Numbered from the stretch's first letter, positions 16,261-24,868 are shown. The stretch: DNA of 39,995 nt from Gottschalkia purinilytica (GCF_001190785.1 NZ_LGSS01000021.1:1-39995); one strand, 5' to 3'. A program made the numbers and translations. Notes: generated by a model not told the origin, from the letters alone.

Positions 16261-17169
16261 TTACTTCATCCCTCCATAAACAGCATAATTAAAATACTTA
16301 AAAAGTATATCTACATTTTTAAACCCTATATTCTCCATCCAATGAACTTGATCTATTAACTTTGAAGGACTATCCTCCTCGTAGTATTTTCTCATCCATC
16401 TATTATTTACTTCTTCATAATTTATAGATTTACACATAAACGCTTTCCACTTAGAAATGTATAGATCCTGAATTATATTATTACTTCCTAAAACAAGATC
16501 TAAGTTGTAAAATACTCCTTCGTCATATAAAGAATCATATATTTTTTTAAAGAAATTCTTTTTATCATCATCTGTAGCTAAATGGTGAAGTGAAAGTGAT
16601 GAAACTATTACATTATATTTTTCTTTAAAATTATATGAGTAAAAATCTTCTATTTCATACTTTACACCACTATATCCATATAACTTTAATTTAGCCATTT
16701 CAGTCATATTTCTAGAAATATCAAGACAAGTTATTTTAGCATTTTTAAATTTATCTTTTATCACTTTAGATACATTACCTGTTCCTGCACCAAGATCTAT
16801 AACCTTTATGCTATCGTTTTGATCAAAGGGTATTACTGACACCATAGAATGTATCATTTGCTCATAGCATGGTATCAGCTTGGATATTCTGTTATCATAC
16901 TCCTTTGCCTCTTCTTCGAAGTTTTTCTTAATTTTTTTTATAATATCAGCTCCATTACTACTTAAATTGTAACTAAATAACTTATCTATAGAAACTTCAA
17001 AAATAGCTGCTAAAATTGGTAATAACGTAATATCTGGATAAGATAAGTCATTTTCCCATTTCGATACTGCTGTAACTGAAACGCCAACATAATTTGCCAG
17101 TTGACTTTGTGTAAGTTTTTTTGACTTTCTTAATTTTTGGATCATATCACTTATTTTTAATTCTCTCAT
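16261..17169 (-). CDS. XRE-type HTH regulator fused to a class I SAM methyltransferase domain
   Basis: 302 residues. An N-terminal HTH_3 domain (about 6-61) has IQKLRKSKKLTQSQLANYV, then VSVTAVSKWENDLSYPDI. A linker leads to a methyltransferase domain (about 90-250) with SAM motif I VIDLGAGTGNVS (123-134), acidic CLDIS (Asp150) and SSLSLHHLA. DNA-binding and SAM-binding halves both look intact. First gene of a leftward set leading into the sulfonate-type importer and arylsulfotransferase genes, so it may regulate them, perhaps reading SAM, or may methylate a small molecule. SD AAGGTG lies inside a perfect palindrome AGGTGCACCT just before the ATG, a possible self-regulatory site. Function is inferred. 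Confidence 0.82.
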   Translation of the reverse strand: MRELKISDMIQKLRKSKKLTQSQLANYVGVSVTAVSKWENDLSYPDITLLPILAAIFEVSIDKLFSYNLSSNGADIIKKIKKNFEEEAKEYDNRISKLIPCYEQMIHSMVSVIPFDQNDSIKVIDLGAGTGNVSKVIKDKFKNAKITCLDISRNMTEMAKLKLYGYSGVKYEIEDFYSYNFKEKYNVIVSSLSLHHLATDDDKKNFFKKIYDSLYDEGVFYNLDLVLGSNNIIQDLYISKWKAFMCKSINYEEVNNRWMRKYYEEDSPSKLIDQVHWMENIGFKNVDILFKYFNYAVYGGMK

Positions 17170-17171
17170 TT

Positions 17172-17181
17172 AGGTGCACCT
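17172..17181. promoter_or_regulatory. Palindrome AGGTGCACCT over the HTH-methyltransferase SD
   Basis: A perfect 10-nt palindrome covering the ribosome binding site of the regulator gene, 2 nt before its ATG. It could be an operator or an RNA hairpin. Short palindromes also occur by chance. Confidence 0.3.
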
Positions 17182-17447
17182 TTCTAATAAGATATTGATA
17201 TATCCCATATGTAAAGTATATACACCTACTCCCCATAAAACAATTGAGAGGTAGTTAATTTAACGATTCCAATTAAACCTATAGTTTAAGTCGGTATTTG
17301 TATGCTATCTTTACATATAAGAATATTAAGCATATTGTTAAATAATATAAAAAATGCTTCTTTAAAAATATATATCACATAAAACTATATTATTTATAAC
17401 TTTCAAAATAATATTGTAAAATTTACAAAGCTATTAATTAAATATAC
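17182..17447. other. Intergenic region upstream of the HTH-methyltransferase gene
   Basis: This stretch should hold the promoter of the leftward HTH-methyltransferase operon. Several short AT-rich inverted repeats occur (for example GTATATAC near 17217-17224) and a TTTACA on the minus strand at about 17210, but no promoter pair is convincing. No reading frame with an SD, riboswitch core or T-box was seen. Confidence 0.4.
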
Positions 17448-17490
17448 AAAAAGAACTCTTACATCATTAATAGTTGTAAGAGCTCTTTTT
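17448..17490 (-). terminator. Terminator of the pyr operon
   Basis: AAAAAGAACTCTTACA pairs with TGTAAGAGCTCTTTTT (17475-17490) with one mismatch. On the minus strand it ends in a T run. It is 16 nt past the pyrE stop. Confidence 0.85.
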
Positions 17491-17505
17491 ATATTAATGT
17501 TTCTA

Positions 17506-18075
17506 CTAAGCCTTTATATTTCTACTTCCTGGTTTAACTATTTCTAAACCTTCTTTACAAAGTGAACATTCTTCTTTATCAAAGCTTTCTATATTTAGTT
17601 TTATACAGCTATATATTGGGTAGTCTATTTTTGCACTTCCTCTGTCTACTATACAAGCTATTCCTATTACTTCACCACCTAGTGCTTTAAGTACCTCTAT
17701 CGTTTCTAATGAAGATTTACCTGTTGTAACTACGTCTTCCATTATAAGAATTTTTTGTCCTGGTTTAATTTCAAAACCTCTTCTTAAAGTCATTTTACCT
17801 TCTTGTCTTTCTGTAAATATTGATGGTTTTCCTAACTGTCTACCCATTTCATATGCAGCTACTACTCCCCCCATAGCTGGACCTACAACTATATCAAAAT
17901 CTAAATCTTTAACTTTATCCACAGCCACCTTTAATACTTGCTCTGCTTTATCTGGATATTGTAAAAGTTTTGCACATTGTACATATCTGTTACTATGTTT
18001 TCCTGAAGATAGTAAAAAGTGTCCCTCTAAAAGTGCCCCTACTTCTTTTAATGTTTCTGTTACCATATTATCCAT
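17506..18075 (-). CDS. pyrE: Orotate phosphoribosyltransferase (operon copy)
   Basis: 189 residues. Makes OMP from orotate and PRPP. Catalytic loop [13 protein letters not shown] and PRPP loop [14 protein letters not shown] are intact; C-terminal CSLCK Cys pair present. It is the last gene of pyrBICFKDE, 6 nt after pyrD. SD AAGGAGG 9 nt before the ATG. A close paralogue lies 9 kb away at 8308-8850. Confidence 0.95.
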   Translation of the reverse strand: MDNMVTETLKEVGALLEGHFLLSSGKHSNRYVQCAKLLQYPDKAEQVLKVAVDKVKDLDFDIVVGPAMGGVVAAYEMGRQLGKPSIFTERQEGKMTLRRGFEIKPGQKILIMEDVVTTGKSSLETIEVLKALGGEVIGIACIVDRGSAKIDYPIYSCIKLNIESFDKEECSLCKEGLEIVKPGSRNIKA

Positions 18076-18081
18076 TATATA

Positions 18082-18984
18082 TTACCTCCTTGCAATTCCT
18101 TTGATTTCTTTTAACGACTTTATTCCTTCTTGTTCCATAAATTCTTTAATTCCATCTATTATATCCAAACATATATCTGGCTTTACAAAGTTTGCACTAC
18201 CTACTTGGATTGCATCTGCTCCTGCCATTATAAACTCTATTGCATCTTCTGCATTCATTATTCCGCCCATTCCTACTACTGGTACATTTACAGCTCCAGC
18301 TACTTCATATACCATTCTTAAAGCTATTGGCTTTATACATGCTCCTGAAAGACCTGCAAATACATTTTCAAATACTGGTTCTCTTTTTCTTATATCTATT
18401 GCCATAGCTTTAAAAGTATTTACAAGTGATATTGCATCAGCTCCTCCTTCACAGCACTTAACTGCCATATCTACTATATCTTCCGCATTTGGAGAAAGCT
18501 TAACCATGACTGGCTTTTTGGATACCTGTTTAACTTGTGATACAACTGATTTAGCAGTTTCTGACTTTATTCCAAATGCCATTCCTCCGCACTTAACATT
18601 TGGACATGATATGTTTAATTCTATAATTTCGACGTCTGTATCATTTAGCTTTTCTACTCCTGCTAAATAATCTTCTATAGTTCCTCCACCTAAGTTTGCT
18701 ATAGTTACTGTATCTAGCTTTCTCATTTTTGGTAATTCAACATTTATAAATTCATCTATTCCTGGATTTTGAAGTCCTATACTATTTATTAATCCACTTC
18801 TTGTTTCGTGAATTCTTCTACCTTCATTTCCGTCCTTTGGGTTAATAGTAAGTCCCTTTGTAGAGATTCCTCCAAGTTTTGATACATCATAGTATTCTAA
18901 ATACTCTTCTCCAAATCCAAATGTTCCTGATGCTGCTATTACAGGATTTTTTAGCTCTACTCCACAGATATTTACCTTAAGCAT
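18082..18984 (-). CDS. pyrD: Dihydroorotate dehydrogenase, catalytic subunit (class 1B)
   Basis: 300 residues. FMN TIM barrel that oxidises dihydroorotate to orotate. The N-terminal [12 protein letters not shown], the active-site Cys in ELNISCPN (class 1 uses Cys as base), MVKLSPN, and FMN phosphate site [12 protein letters not shown] and QVGSANF are visible. It pairs with PyrK, whose stop overlaps this start by 8 nt, giving the NAD-linked class 1B enzyme that works without oxygen. Cytosolic. Confidence 0.96.
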   Translation of the reverse strand: MLKVNICGVELKNPVIAASGTFGFGEEYLEYYDVSKLGGISTKGLTINPKDGNEGRRIHETRSGLINSIGLQNPGIDEFINVELPKMRKLDTVTIANLGGGTIEDYLAGVEKLNDTDVEIIELNISCPNVKCGGMAFGIKSETAKSVVSQVKQVSKKPVMVKLSPNAEDIVDMAVKCCEGGADAISLVNTFKAMAIDIRKREPVFENVFAGLSGACIKPIALRMVYEVAGAVNVPVVGMGGIMNAEDAIEFIMAGADAIQVGSANFVKPDICLDIIDGIKEFMEQEGIKSLKEIKGIARR

Positions 18985-19717
18985 CTAGAAACACATCCTT
19001 TCCTAAGAACACTGGTCCTTCTTTACATATTCTTTCTCTTCCTCTAGTTGTTTTACATGTACATCCTAGACAAGCTCCAACTCCACAAGCCATATGACTT
19101 TCAAGTGAAACATATGCTGGTATATTCGCTTCATTACATATTTCCGTTACTTTTTCCATCATCGGTGTTGGTCCACAACATAGTACAACCTCATATTCTT
19201 TTGGATTAAATATATCTATTATTAGTCCTTTATGTCCATGAGAGCCTGTATTTGTAGATATCTTTACATCATTTGTATATTCTTTTATATAGTCTACTGA
19301 GTATATTTCATCTCTAAATCCTGCATAAAAGTCCACTGTACAGTCTTTTAGTTCTTTTACAGTATAATATAATGGTGCTATTCCTATTCCGCCTGTAATC
19401 ATTGCTACTTTACCTTTTATATTTTCAATATCAAATCCATTTCCTATAGGTCCAAGTAGCTCTATCGAATCACCTTTTCTTAATGTGCTAAATAATCTTG
19501 TTCCTTCTCCTCTTACTTCATAAAGAAATACTATTCCATTTTCATTTACATCATGGATACTTATAGGTCTTGATAAGAATGGATCTATTCCCCATGAGCG
19601 TAGCATATAAAATTGTCCTGGCTTAACATTATAATCTCCACTTATAGTCATTTTGAAGATATTTTTAGCTATTTCTATATTTTCAAATACTGTTTGTTTA
19701 GAGTACTTAGATGACAT
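18977..19717 (-). CDS. pyrK: Dihydroorotate dehydrogenase, electron-transfer subunit
   Basis: 246 residues. Passes electrons from PyrD FMN to NAD+. It has a ferredoxin-reductase-like FAD domain (LSRPISIHD, about 54-62; GEGTRLFS), an NAD region ([12 protein letters not shown], about 108), and a [2Fe-2S] cluster near the C-terminus: Cys residues in [14 protein letters not shown] and in RICKEGP. It overlaps pyrF by 11 nt and pyrD by 8 nt, so the three are coupled. SD GGGAGG 9 nt before the ATG. Confidence 0.95.
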   Translation of the reverse strand: MSSKYSKQTVFENIEIAKNIFKMTISGDYNVKPGQFYMLRSWGIDPFLSRPISIHDVNENGIVFLYEVRGEGTRLFSTLRKGDSIELLGPIGNGFDIENIKGKVAMITGGIGIAPLYYTVKELKDCTVDFYAGFRDEIYSVDYIKEYTNDVKISTNTGSHGHKGLIIDIFNPKEYEVVLCCGPTPMMEKVTEICNEANIPAYVSLESHMACGVGACLGCTCKTTRGRERICKEGPVFLGKDVFLDA

Positions 19718-20567
19718 TTCTTATAGCCTCCCTCATATTTAAAGCTTCTTCTCTTGCATATATATCAAATTTATGTTCTCCATCCTCATGTTTCTTATAT
19801 GCTAAGAGTATTCCTCTAGATGAATTTACTACTCCACCATTTCCATTTTTTAAACATACAGCTACATCTTTTGCTCCTCCACCTTGAGCTCCGTATCCTG
19901 GTATTAAGAAGAACATTCTACTTAGTTCATCTCTCATTTGTATTCCTTCTTCTATATGAGTACATCCTACAACTCCACCTATTGCACTATATCCACATTT
20001 TCCTAGATATCTATCTCCTAGTTCTTGTATCTTTTTCCCTACTACATTATAGATTCTTTCATCATTTTCATCTTTAATGTACTGTATATCTTTAGCACCC
20101 TCATTTGAAGTTCTGACTAAAGCAAATAATCCTTTTCCTTTATCTTTTACATAACTTAAATAAGGTTCTATACTATCTAAGCCCATATATGGACTTAATG
20201 TTATAAAGTCGCTTTCAAAATCACCTTCAAAATGTCCTTTTGCATACATCTCAGCAGTTTTGGATATATCTCCACGTTTGATATCAGCTATTATTATTGC
20301 TTTCTTATGTCTTAAGTAATCTAAAGTTTTTTTGTATCCTATCATTCCTTCAAGTCCATAGGCCTCATAATATGCTATTTGAACTTTAAAACAAGCCGAA
20401 ACATCTAGTGTTGCATCTATTATTTTTCTATTGTATTCAAATATAGCATCTGATACTGAATTATATTGTTTAACTAGTTTATTTGGTATATAGCTTAAGT
20501 CTGTATCAAGACCTACACACACATGTCCGTTTTTATTTACTACTTCATATAGCTTATCTATCATCAT
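19707..20567 (-). CDS. pyrF: Orotidine 5'-phosphate decarboxylase (type 2)
   Basis: About 286 residues, the longer type 2 form. Makes UMP from OMP. GLDTDLSYIP near the N-terminus, the catalytic Asp/Lys array ADIKRGDI, LSPYMGLDSIEPYL and phosphate-binding PGYGAQGG (about 235) are visible. Start choice: GGAGGG lies 8 nt before ATG at 20567 (MMIDKLYEVV). The frame opens earlier at 20594, but that would overlap pyrC by 41 nt with no SD. With 20567 the overlap with pyrC is 14 nt. Confidence 0.94.
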   Translation of the reverse strand: MMIDKLYEVVNKNGHVCVGLDTDLSYIPNKLVKQYNSVSDAIFEYNRKIIDATLDVSACFKVQIAYYEAYGLEGMIGYKKTLDYLRHKKAIIIADIKRGDISKTAEMYAKGHFEGDFESDFITLSPYMGLDSIEPYLSYVKDKGKGLFALVRTSNEGAKDIQYIKDENDERIYNVVGKKIQELGDRYLGKCGYSAIGGVVGCTHIEEGIQMRDELSRMFFLIPGYGAQGGGAKDVAVCLKNGNGGVVNSSRGILLAYKKHEDGEHKFDIYAREEALNMREAIRNVI

Positions 20568-21762
20568 TTGAATAACCCTCCTTAGAGTACACAACTTTTC
20601 CAGCCTTTATAGTTTTTTCTACTATTCCATAGGTTTCTATACCTTTAAACGGAGTATTCCTGCCCTTTGATGCAAAATCATCTGGATTTATCTTGTATTT
20701 GTTATCTATGTCTACAAGTACTAAGTCACCGTCAAATCCTATTTTTATTTCGCCTTTATTTAGTTTCATAAGATTAGCAGGATTCTTACTCATTATCTTT
20801 GATAATTCATTTAATGTTATGTGTCCTTCTCTAACTAACTTTGTATAGGATACTGAGAAAGAAGTTTCTAATCCTACTAATCCTGGTGCCCCTTTTTCTT
20901 TATCTTCAGTAGTATGTGGTGCATGATCTGTAGCTATCATATCAACCCATCCATCTTTTATACATTTTATTAAAAAATCAACATCTTCTTGATTTCTAAG
21001 TGGAGGATTAACTCTAAAGTCAACTTCATTTGTAAAAGCTATATGGTGTGGTGCTATCTCACAAGTTACATCATAACCTCTTTTTTTAGCTTCTATTATA
21101 TATTCCATAGCTTCTATAGTACTTACATGTGCCATATGCAACTTAGCTTTAGTATACTTAGCTAGTTCTATGTCTCTTGAAGTTATTATATTTTCAGACA
21201 GTCTAGTACAAAATGGTGTTATATCTTCGTCTTCTGCATGTGAAATTATAACTAAATCTTTTTCTTTTGCCTTTATCATTGTATCCAACATAACTTTATT
21301 GTTTAAAACACCTTTTCCATCATCTGATATAAATCTAACTGTATCTGGTAAATTATCTAGGTGCCCTATATCTGTACCATTGAAATCCTTCGTTATTGAT
21401 ACAGTCTGGTGTATATCTACAAGACCTATTTCTTTAGCTCTATTCAACACATATTCTACTATTTTTTCATCACTACATATAGGTTTTGTATTTCCCATTA
21501 GATTTACTGCTGTATAACCACCTCTTATCGCTGATTTGCTTCCTGTTTCTAAATCTTCTTTATATTCGTATCCAGGTTCCCTAAAATGTACATGTAAGTC
21601 GATAAATGAAGGTAGTAATGTAAGTCCATTAGCATTTATTGTTTCACAATCTTTGTATAGATCCTGTCCAATTTCTTTTATTATTCCGTTTTCTATATAT
21701 ACATCTCCTATTAAATCTTGAGACCAGTCTACTATCCTAGCATTTTTTATCAGTAGTTTCAT
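20554..21762 (-). CDS. pyrC: Dihydroorotase
   Basis: 402 residues, class I dihydroorotase. Cyclises carbamoyl aspartate to dihydroorotate. Zinc site HxH in DLHVHFREPGYEYKED (about 56-71), further His in ISHAEDEDI and MAHVSTIEAM, and the catalytic Asp in ATDHAPH (about 280). The usual carboxylated-Lys position is Asp-containing in this class. It starts 3 nt after pyrI and overlaps pyrF. Confidence 0.95.
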   Translation of the reverse strand: MKLLIKNARIVDWSQDLIGDVYIENGIIKEIGQDLYKDCETINANGLTLLPSFIDLHVHFREPGYEYKEDLETGSKSAIRGGYTAVNLMGNTKPICSDEKIVEYVLNRAKEIGLVDIHQTVSITKDFNGTDIGHLDNLPDTVRFISDDGKGVLNNKVMLDTMIKAKEKDLVIISHAEDEDITPFCTRLSENIITSRDIELAKYTKAKLHMAHVSTIEAMEYIIEAKKRGYDVTCEIAPHHIAFTNEVDFRVNPPLRNQEDVDFLIKCIKDGWVDMIATDHAPHTTEDKEKGAPGLVGLETSFSVSYTKLVREGHITLNELSKIMSKNPANLMKLNKGEIKIGFDGDLVLVDIDNKYKINPDDFASKGRNTPFKGIETYGIVEKTIKAGKVVYSKEGYSNDDR

Positions 21763-21765
21763 ATC

Positions 21766-22197
21766 TTACACCTCCGAAAAAGTGTGCAGTTCATCACAAT
21801 ATTGACACTTGTATTGTCCTTTTTCTTCATCTAGTAAAAAGAATACATGTGGAATATTTGCTTCTACTGATGTGACACATCTTGGATTTTTACACTTGAT
21901 AACATCTTCTACTCTATTTGGGGTACTTAACTTTATTTTTTTCTTTATAACTTCATCTTCTATGATATTTATTGTTATGTTAGGATCTATAAGTCCTAAT
22001 ACTGTAAAATCTATGTCTATAGCATTTTCAATCTTTATAATGTCTTTTCTTTCTTTTTTATTACTAGGAGCATTTTTTATAAGTGCTACTGTAAATTCTG
22101 CTTTATCAAGTCCTAAATAGTTATATATTTTTATTCCATATCCTGCTTTAATATGGTCTATGACTACTCCTCTTTTTATACTATTTATACTTACCAT
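21766..22197 (-). CDS. pyrI: Aspartate carbamoyltransferase regulatory subunit
   Basis: 143 residues. Binds nucleotide effectors and bridges catalytic trimers. The N-terminal allosteric domain (1-95) begins [19 protein letters not shown]. The C-terminal zinc domain has four Cys, CKNPRC and CQYC, with the intervening [10 protein letters not shown]. Its ATG directly abuts the pyrB TAA with no gap, so translation is coupled to give matched subunits. Confidence 0.96.
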   Translation of the reverse strand: MVSINSIKRGVVIDHIKAGYGIKIYNYLGLDKAEFTVALIKNAPSNKKERKDIIKIENAIDIDFTVLGLIDPNITINIIEDEVIKKKIKLSTPNRVEDVIKCKNPRCVTSVEANIPHVFFLLDEEKGQYKCQYCDELHTFSEV

Positions 22198-23121
22198 TTA
22201 GCACACCCCCAGTAATTTAGCTATTAAAGCCATTCTTACATACATTCCATACTGTGCTTGTTTAAAGTAACATGCTCTAGGATCTTCATCTACTTCATAT
22301 GATATTTCATTTACTCTTGGTAGTGGATGAAGTACTATCATATCCTTTTTTGCATTATTCATTTTTTCTTTATCTAATATATAGCTATCTTTTAATCTTA
22401 TATAGTCTTCTTCGTTGAAAAATCTTTCTTTTTGGACTCTGGTCATATAAAGTATATCTAGTTTTTGTATACTATCTTCTAGTTTTTCTATTTCTTCAAA
22501 TTCTATATTATTTTTTTCTAATACTTCTTTCTTAATATATTCAGGGACCTTTAGTTCCTCTGGAGAAACTAGTATAAACTTTATATTTTCATATCTTGAC
22601 ATGGCTTTTATAAGTGAATGAACAGTTCTTCCAAATTTTAAATCTCCACAAAAGCCTATTGTTAGATTGGATAGTTTTCCTTTAATAGCTCTTATAGTTA
22701 AAAGATCTGTTAATGTTTGTGTAGGATGCTGATGACCACCATCTCCAGCATTTATTACAGGTATGTTAGAATAAAATGAAGCTACCTTTGGTGCTCCTTC
22801 TTTTGGATGTCTCATTACAGCAATATCAGCATAGCAACCTATAGTTCTTATAGTATCTGCTATACTTTCTCCCTTAGCTACTGAGCTTGAATTAGGTTCT
22901 GAAAATCCTATTACTTTTCCACCTAATCTATACATTGCTGCTTCAAAGCTGAATCTAGTTCTTGTACTTGGTTCATAAAAAAGTGTTGCTAAAAGTTTTC
23001 CATTACATATATCTTTAAAGTTTTCTGGATTTGCTATAATCTCATCTGCAAGATTAAATATTTCTTCAAGTTCATCTATACTAAAATCCATTGGTTCTAT
23101 TAAATGTCTTCCTTTTAACAT
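22198..23121 (-). CDS. pyrB: Aspartate carbamoyltransferase catalytic subunit
   Basis: 307 residues. Joins carbamoyl phosphate and aspartate, the committed pyrimidine step. Carbamoyl-phosphate site [13 protein letters not shown] (about 49-61), the mobile-loop [20 protein letters not shown] (about 128-139), and HPLPR (about 266). First gene of pyrBICFKDE and paired with pyrI for allosteric control. Its SD (GGAGGAG, forward 23127-23133) is partly inside a PyrR-type RNA hairpin, adding likely translational control to the attenuator upstream. Confidence 0.97.
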   Translation of the reverse strand: MLKGRHLIEPMDFSIDELEEIFNLADEIIANPENFKDICNGKLLATLFYEPSTRTRFSFEAAMYRLGGKVIGFSEPNSSSVAKGESIADTIRTIGCYADIAVMRHPKEGAPKVASFYSNIPVINAGDGGHQHPTQTLTDLLTIRAIKGKLSNLTIGFCGDLKFGRTVHSLIKAMSRYENIKFILVSPEELKVPEYIKKEVLEKNNIEFEEIEKLEDSIQKLDILYMTRVQKERFFNEEDYIRLKDSYILDKEKMNNAKKDMIVLHPLPRVNEISYEVDEDPRACYFKQAQYGMYVRMALIAKLLGVC

Positions 23122-23131
23122 AATATCTCCT

Positions 23132-23322
23132 CCTTTTCAGTCTCACAGGACTAGTTTAAAGGTTTGCAATAAAAAAAGCCTTCCTTTTTACGGGAAGGCA
23201 TAGTTATCTCATTCACGTCTTAAGTATATATACTATAAAATTCTATGTATACTTATAGACAGACATAATTATCCTATTCATAATAACTTTCCTTCCCAAT
23301 CTCTCTGGATTAGATTAAAGGT
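23132..23322 (-). promoter_or_regulatory. PyrR-type attenuator leader of the pyr operon, with two PyrR-binding loops
   Basis: Reading the minus strand: loop 1 AAUCCAGAGAGAUU (forward 23298-23311) and loop 2 AGUCCUGUGAGACU (forward 23139-23152) both fit the PyrR consensus ARUCCNGNGAGGYU apart from one paired G-to-A change. The terminator is GCCTTCC/GGAAGGC (forward 23178-23184, 23193-23199) with a T run. An antiterminator is visible: GGGAAGG and AGTTAT (forward 23291-23297, 23283-23288) pair with CCTTCCC and ATAACT (forward 23192-23198, 23202-23207), competing with both loop 1 and the terminator. UMP-bound PyrR should hold loop 1 and cause termination. Loop 2 touches the pyrB SD. pyrR itself is not in the window. 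Confidence 0.9.
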
Positions 23323-23332
23323 TCTTTAAAGT

Positions 23333-23361
23333 ATGTTATCATGAATAAATAAAAAAATCAA
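23333..23361 (-). promoter_or_regulatory. Sigma-A promoter of the pyr operon
   Basis: On the minus strand TTGATT (forward 23356-23361), 17-nt spacer, TAACAT (forward 23333-23338), giving a start just before PyrR loop 1. Confidence 0.55.
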
Positions 23362-23456
23362 TATAAATTTAGTCTTATTAGTTATTATTAGTTTTTTATT
23401 TTAACTATACTTATCATATATTAATTTATCATAATTTTTAGCATAATTGCAAAAAT

Positions 23457-23480
23457 AAAAGGACTCAAAAGAGTCCTTCT
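23457..23480 (-). terminator. Terminator of the coat protein gene pair
   Basis: AAGGACTC (23459-23466) pairs with GAGTCCTT (23471-23478). T-rich tail on the minus strand. It starts 13 nt past the CotF-like stop. Confidence 0.8.
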
Positions 23481-23490
23481 AACATAAAAC

Positions 23491-23739
23491 TTATCCTTGC
23501 ATTAAATTACTTTTAACGTCTTGAATTTCTTGTTGAGTAGCTGCTTGAGCTGGTGCATAGTATCCTTTTTTCTCAGCTATTTGGTATAGTTGATATTGAA
23601 ATTGTTCAGCTCCATCCCTTAATTGTTGTAAAGCACTTCTTAATTGTTGATTTGAACACTCAGATATAGCTACTTCATAAGTGTTCATACTTGATTTAGT
23701 CATAGATAAAACGTCATTAACTATTTCTTTTTCTTGCAT
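23491..23739 (-). CDS. CotF-family spore coat protein
   Basis: 82 residues, helical, Gln-rich. The family pattern is VNDVLSMTKSSMNTYEVAISECSNQQLRSALQ in pieces: VNDVLSMTKSSM (about 7-18), AISECSNQQLRSALQQL (about 24-40), and KKGYYAPAQA (about 57-66), matching the C-terminal half of the ferritin-like Coat_F domain. Structural protein of the spore coat, made in the mother cell. It lies 17 nt after a 68-residue partner on the same strand. SD GGAGG before the ATG. Half the length of a full CotF protein. Confidence 0.85.
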   Translation of the reverse strand: MQEKEIVNDVLSMTKSSMNTYEVAISECSNQQLRSALQQLRDGAEQFQYQLYQIAEKKGYYAPAQAATQQEIQDVKSNLMQG

Positions 23740-23756
23740 ATTATTCTACCTCCTTA

Positions 23757-23963
23757 TTATAATGATTGAATTAAGCTTTGAGCAGTAGTATTTGCTTCTT
23801 GAGCAGCTTGTTGAAACATTTGCTTTATTTGAGCATCTTCACATTGGTTAGCATACTCATTTAATTTTTTTCCCATTAACTGATGTGAACTTACAATCTC
23901 TCTTAAATTTTGTAATTCAATTTGACTTATTTGACTTAAATTAAGTGTGTTTTGTAAAGCCAT
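23757..23963 (-). CDS. Small spore coat-like protein, partner of the CotF-like gene
   Basis: 68 residues, two predicted helices: LSQISQIELQNLREIVSSH (about 9-27) and KKLNEYANQCEDAQIKQMFQ (about 32-51), followed by Ala/Gln/Ser-rich QAAQEANTTAQSLIQSL. The pattern LREIVSSHQLMGKKLNEYA resembles the first helix pair of CotF/ferritin-like coat proteins. Adjacent to and probably cotranscribed with the CotF-like gene. SD GGGAG. Family assignment is by resemblance, so moderate. Confidence 0.72.
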   Translation of the reverse strand: MALQNTLNLSQISQIELQNLREIVSSHQLMGKKLNEYANQCEDAQIKQMFQQAAQEANTTAQSLIQSL

Positions 23964-24121
23964 AAAAAACTCTCCCTTCTTTTTTTAATTATCCTTTACT
24001 AGTTTGTCTCAAAACATATTATTTTATTACATAAAAAACTGGATTTTTTGATGTTTTTCACTAATATATAGTTTTCTCACAATAAAAATATATTTAAATT
24101 GCAAAATTTCATAAAATAATA

Positions 24122-24171
24122 AATTCGTAAAATCTTATATTTATATAAACATATAAGATTTTACGAATTTT
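24122..24171. terminator. Long perfect hairpin (20-bp stem, 10-nt loop), probable terminator
   Basis: Arm 24122-24141 pairs without a mismatch to 24152-24171, a longer stem than the other terminators here. It lies 28 nt past the GNAT stop and the minus strand continues T-rich (TTTATTATTTT). The plus strand ends in TTTT only briefly. Confidence 0.55.
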
Positions 24172-24198
24172 TAAGTAAAAATTAGTTTATAACTATAT

Positions 24199-24636
24199 TT
24201 ATTTAAGATATTTTTTGAAAGCTAAATTATCTTTACTATTAAATCCTAAATTAGTATAAAATTTATGTGAAATTTTTCTACTTTTATTAGAAACTACAAT
24301 TATATAGTGGCAATTGTTTTCATTGGCAATTTGTTCTATTTTTTTAAAAAGCATTTTTCCATAACCTTTCCCTCTGTAGTTTTCATCTATAATAACATTT
24401 TCAACAACTATAAAAGGTCTACATTCTCCTGTTAAATCATTGCATAGTATGACAGTTGCTGTTCCAACTAACTTTTTATTAATTTTTACTCCAAGTAAAT
24501 AATGACTAGGATTAGATTTTATTTTATTAAAAACCTTTTTTAATGTATTTATATTAGTATTTTTACTAACAAGCTGATAGTAAAGTCTAGATAGATCGGC
24601 TAACTCTGACTCTTTTACTCTTTCTATTGTTGTCAA
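24199..24636 (-). CDS. GNAT-family N-acetyltransferase
   Basis: About 145 residues. GNAT fold with acetyl-CoA pyrophosphate loop RGKGYGKMLFKKI (motif A) and the C-terminal NKSRKISHKFYTNLGF (motif B). Transfers acetyl from acetyl-CoA to an unknown amine in the cytosol. Start: GGGGAT directly abuts an ATG at 24645; the in-frame TTG at 24636 has about 9-nt spacing and is preferred, though not certain. Stand-alone gene. Confidence 0.82.
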   Translation of the reverse strand: MTTIERVKESELADLSRLYYQLVSKNTNINTLKKVFNKIKSNPSHYLLGVKINKKLVGTATVILCNDLTGECRPFIVVENVIIDENYRGKGYGKMLFKKIEQIANENNCHYIIVVSNKSRKISHKFYTNLGFNSKDNLAFKKYLK

Positions 24637-24645
24637 GGATATCAT

Positions 24646-24839
24646 CCCCTATTTATGTCTTTTACTTTAAAATATGTAGTTTAGTTAAATATTGGTACTC
24701 TAATAAAAAAGCATTATTAATAATATAGTATCTATTTTCTTAAAATCTTTTCAAAAGCTTATGTTCTCTATATTCAAAGTATATATATATGAATAATTGG
24801 ATATTGAGATTTTTTATGAAATTTTATTCTTTCAACCTC
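24646..24839. other. AT-rich gap between the GNAT gene and the metNIQ promoter
   Basis: No reading frame with an SD and no structured RNA recognised. It must hold the promoter of the leftward GNAT gene, but no convincing -35/-10 pair was found. Confidence 0.4.
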
Positions 24840-24868
24840 TTGACAATCCTCAACATAAAAATTAGAAT
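24840..24868 (+). promoter_or_regulatory. Sigma-A promoter of the metNIQ transcript
   Basis: Perfect TTGACA (24840-24845), 17-nt spacer, TAGAAT (24863-24868). Transcription would start near 24875, about 40 nt before the SAM-I aptamer. Confidence 0.7.

Noticed and set aside
16261-17169. Restriction-modification regulator with DNA methyltransferase
   Set aside because: No DNA methyltransferase catalytic motif (DPPY or PC) and no nuclease gene nearby; the fold looks like a small-molecule methyltransferase.
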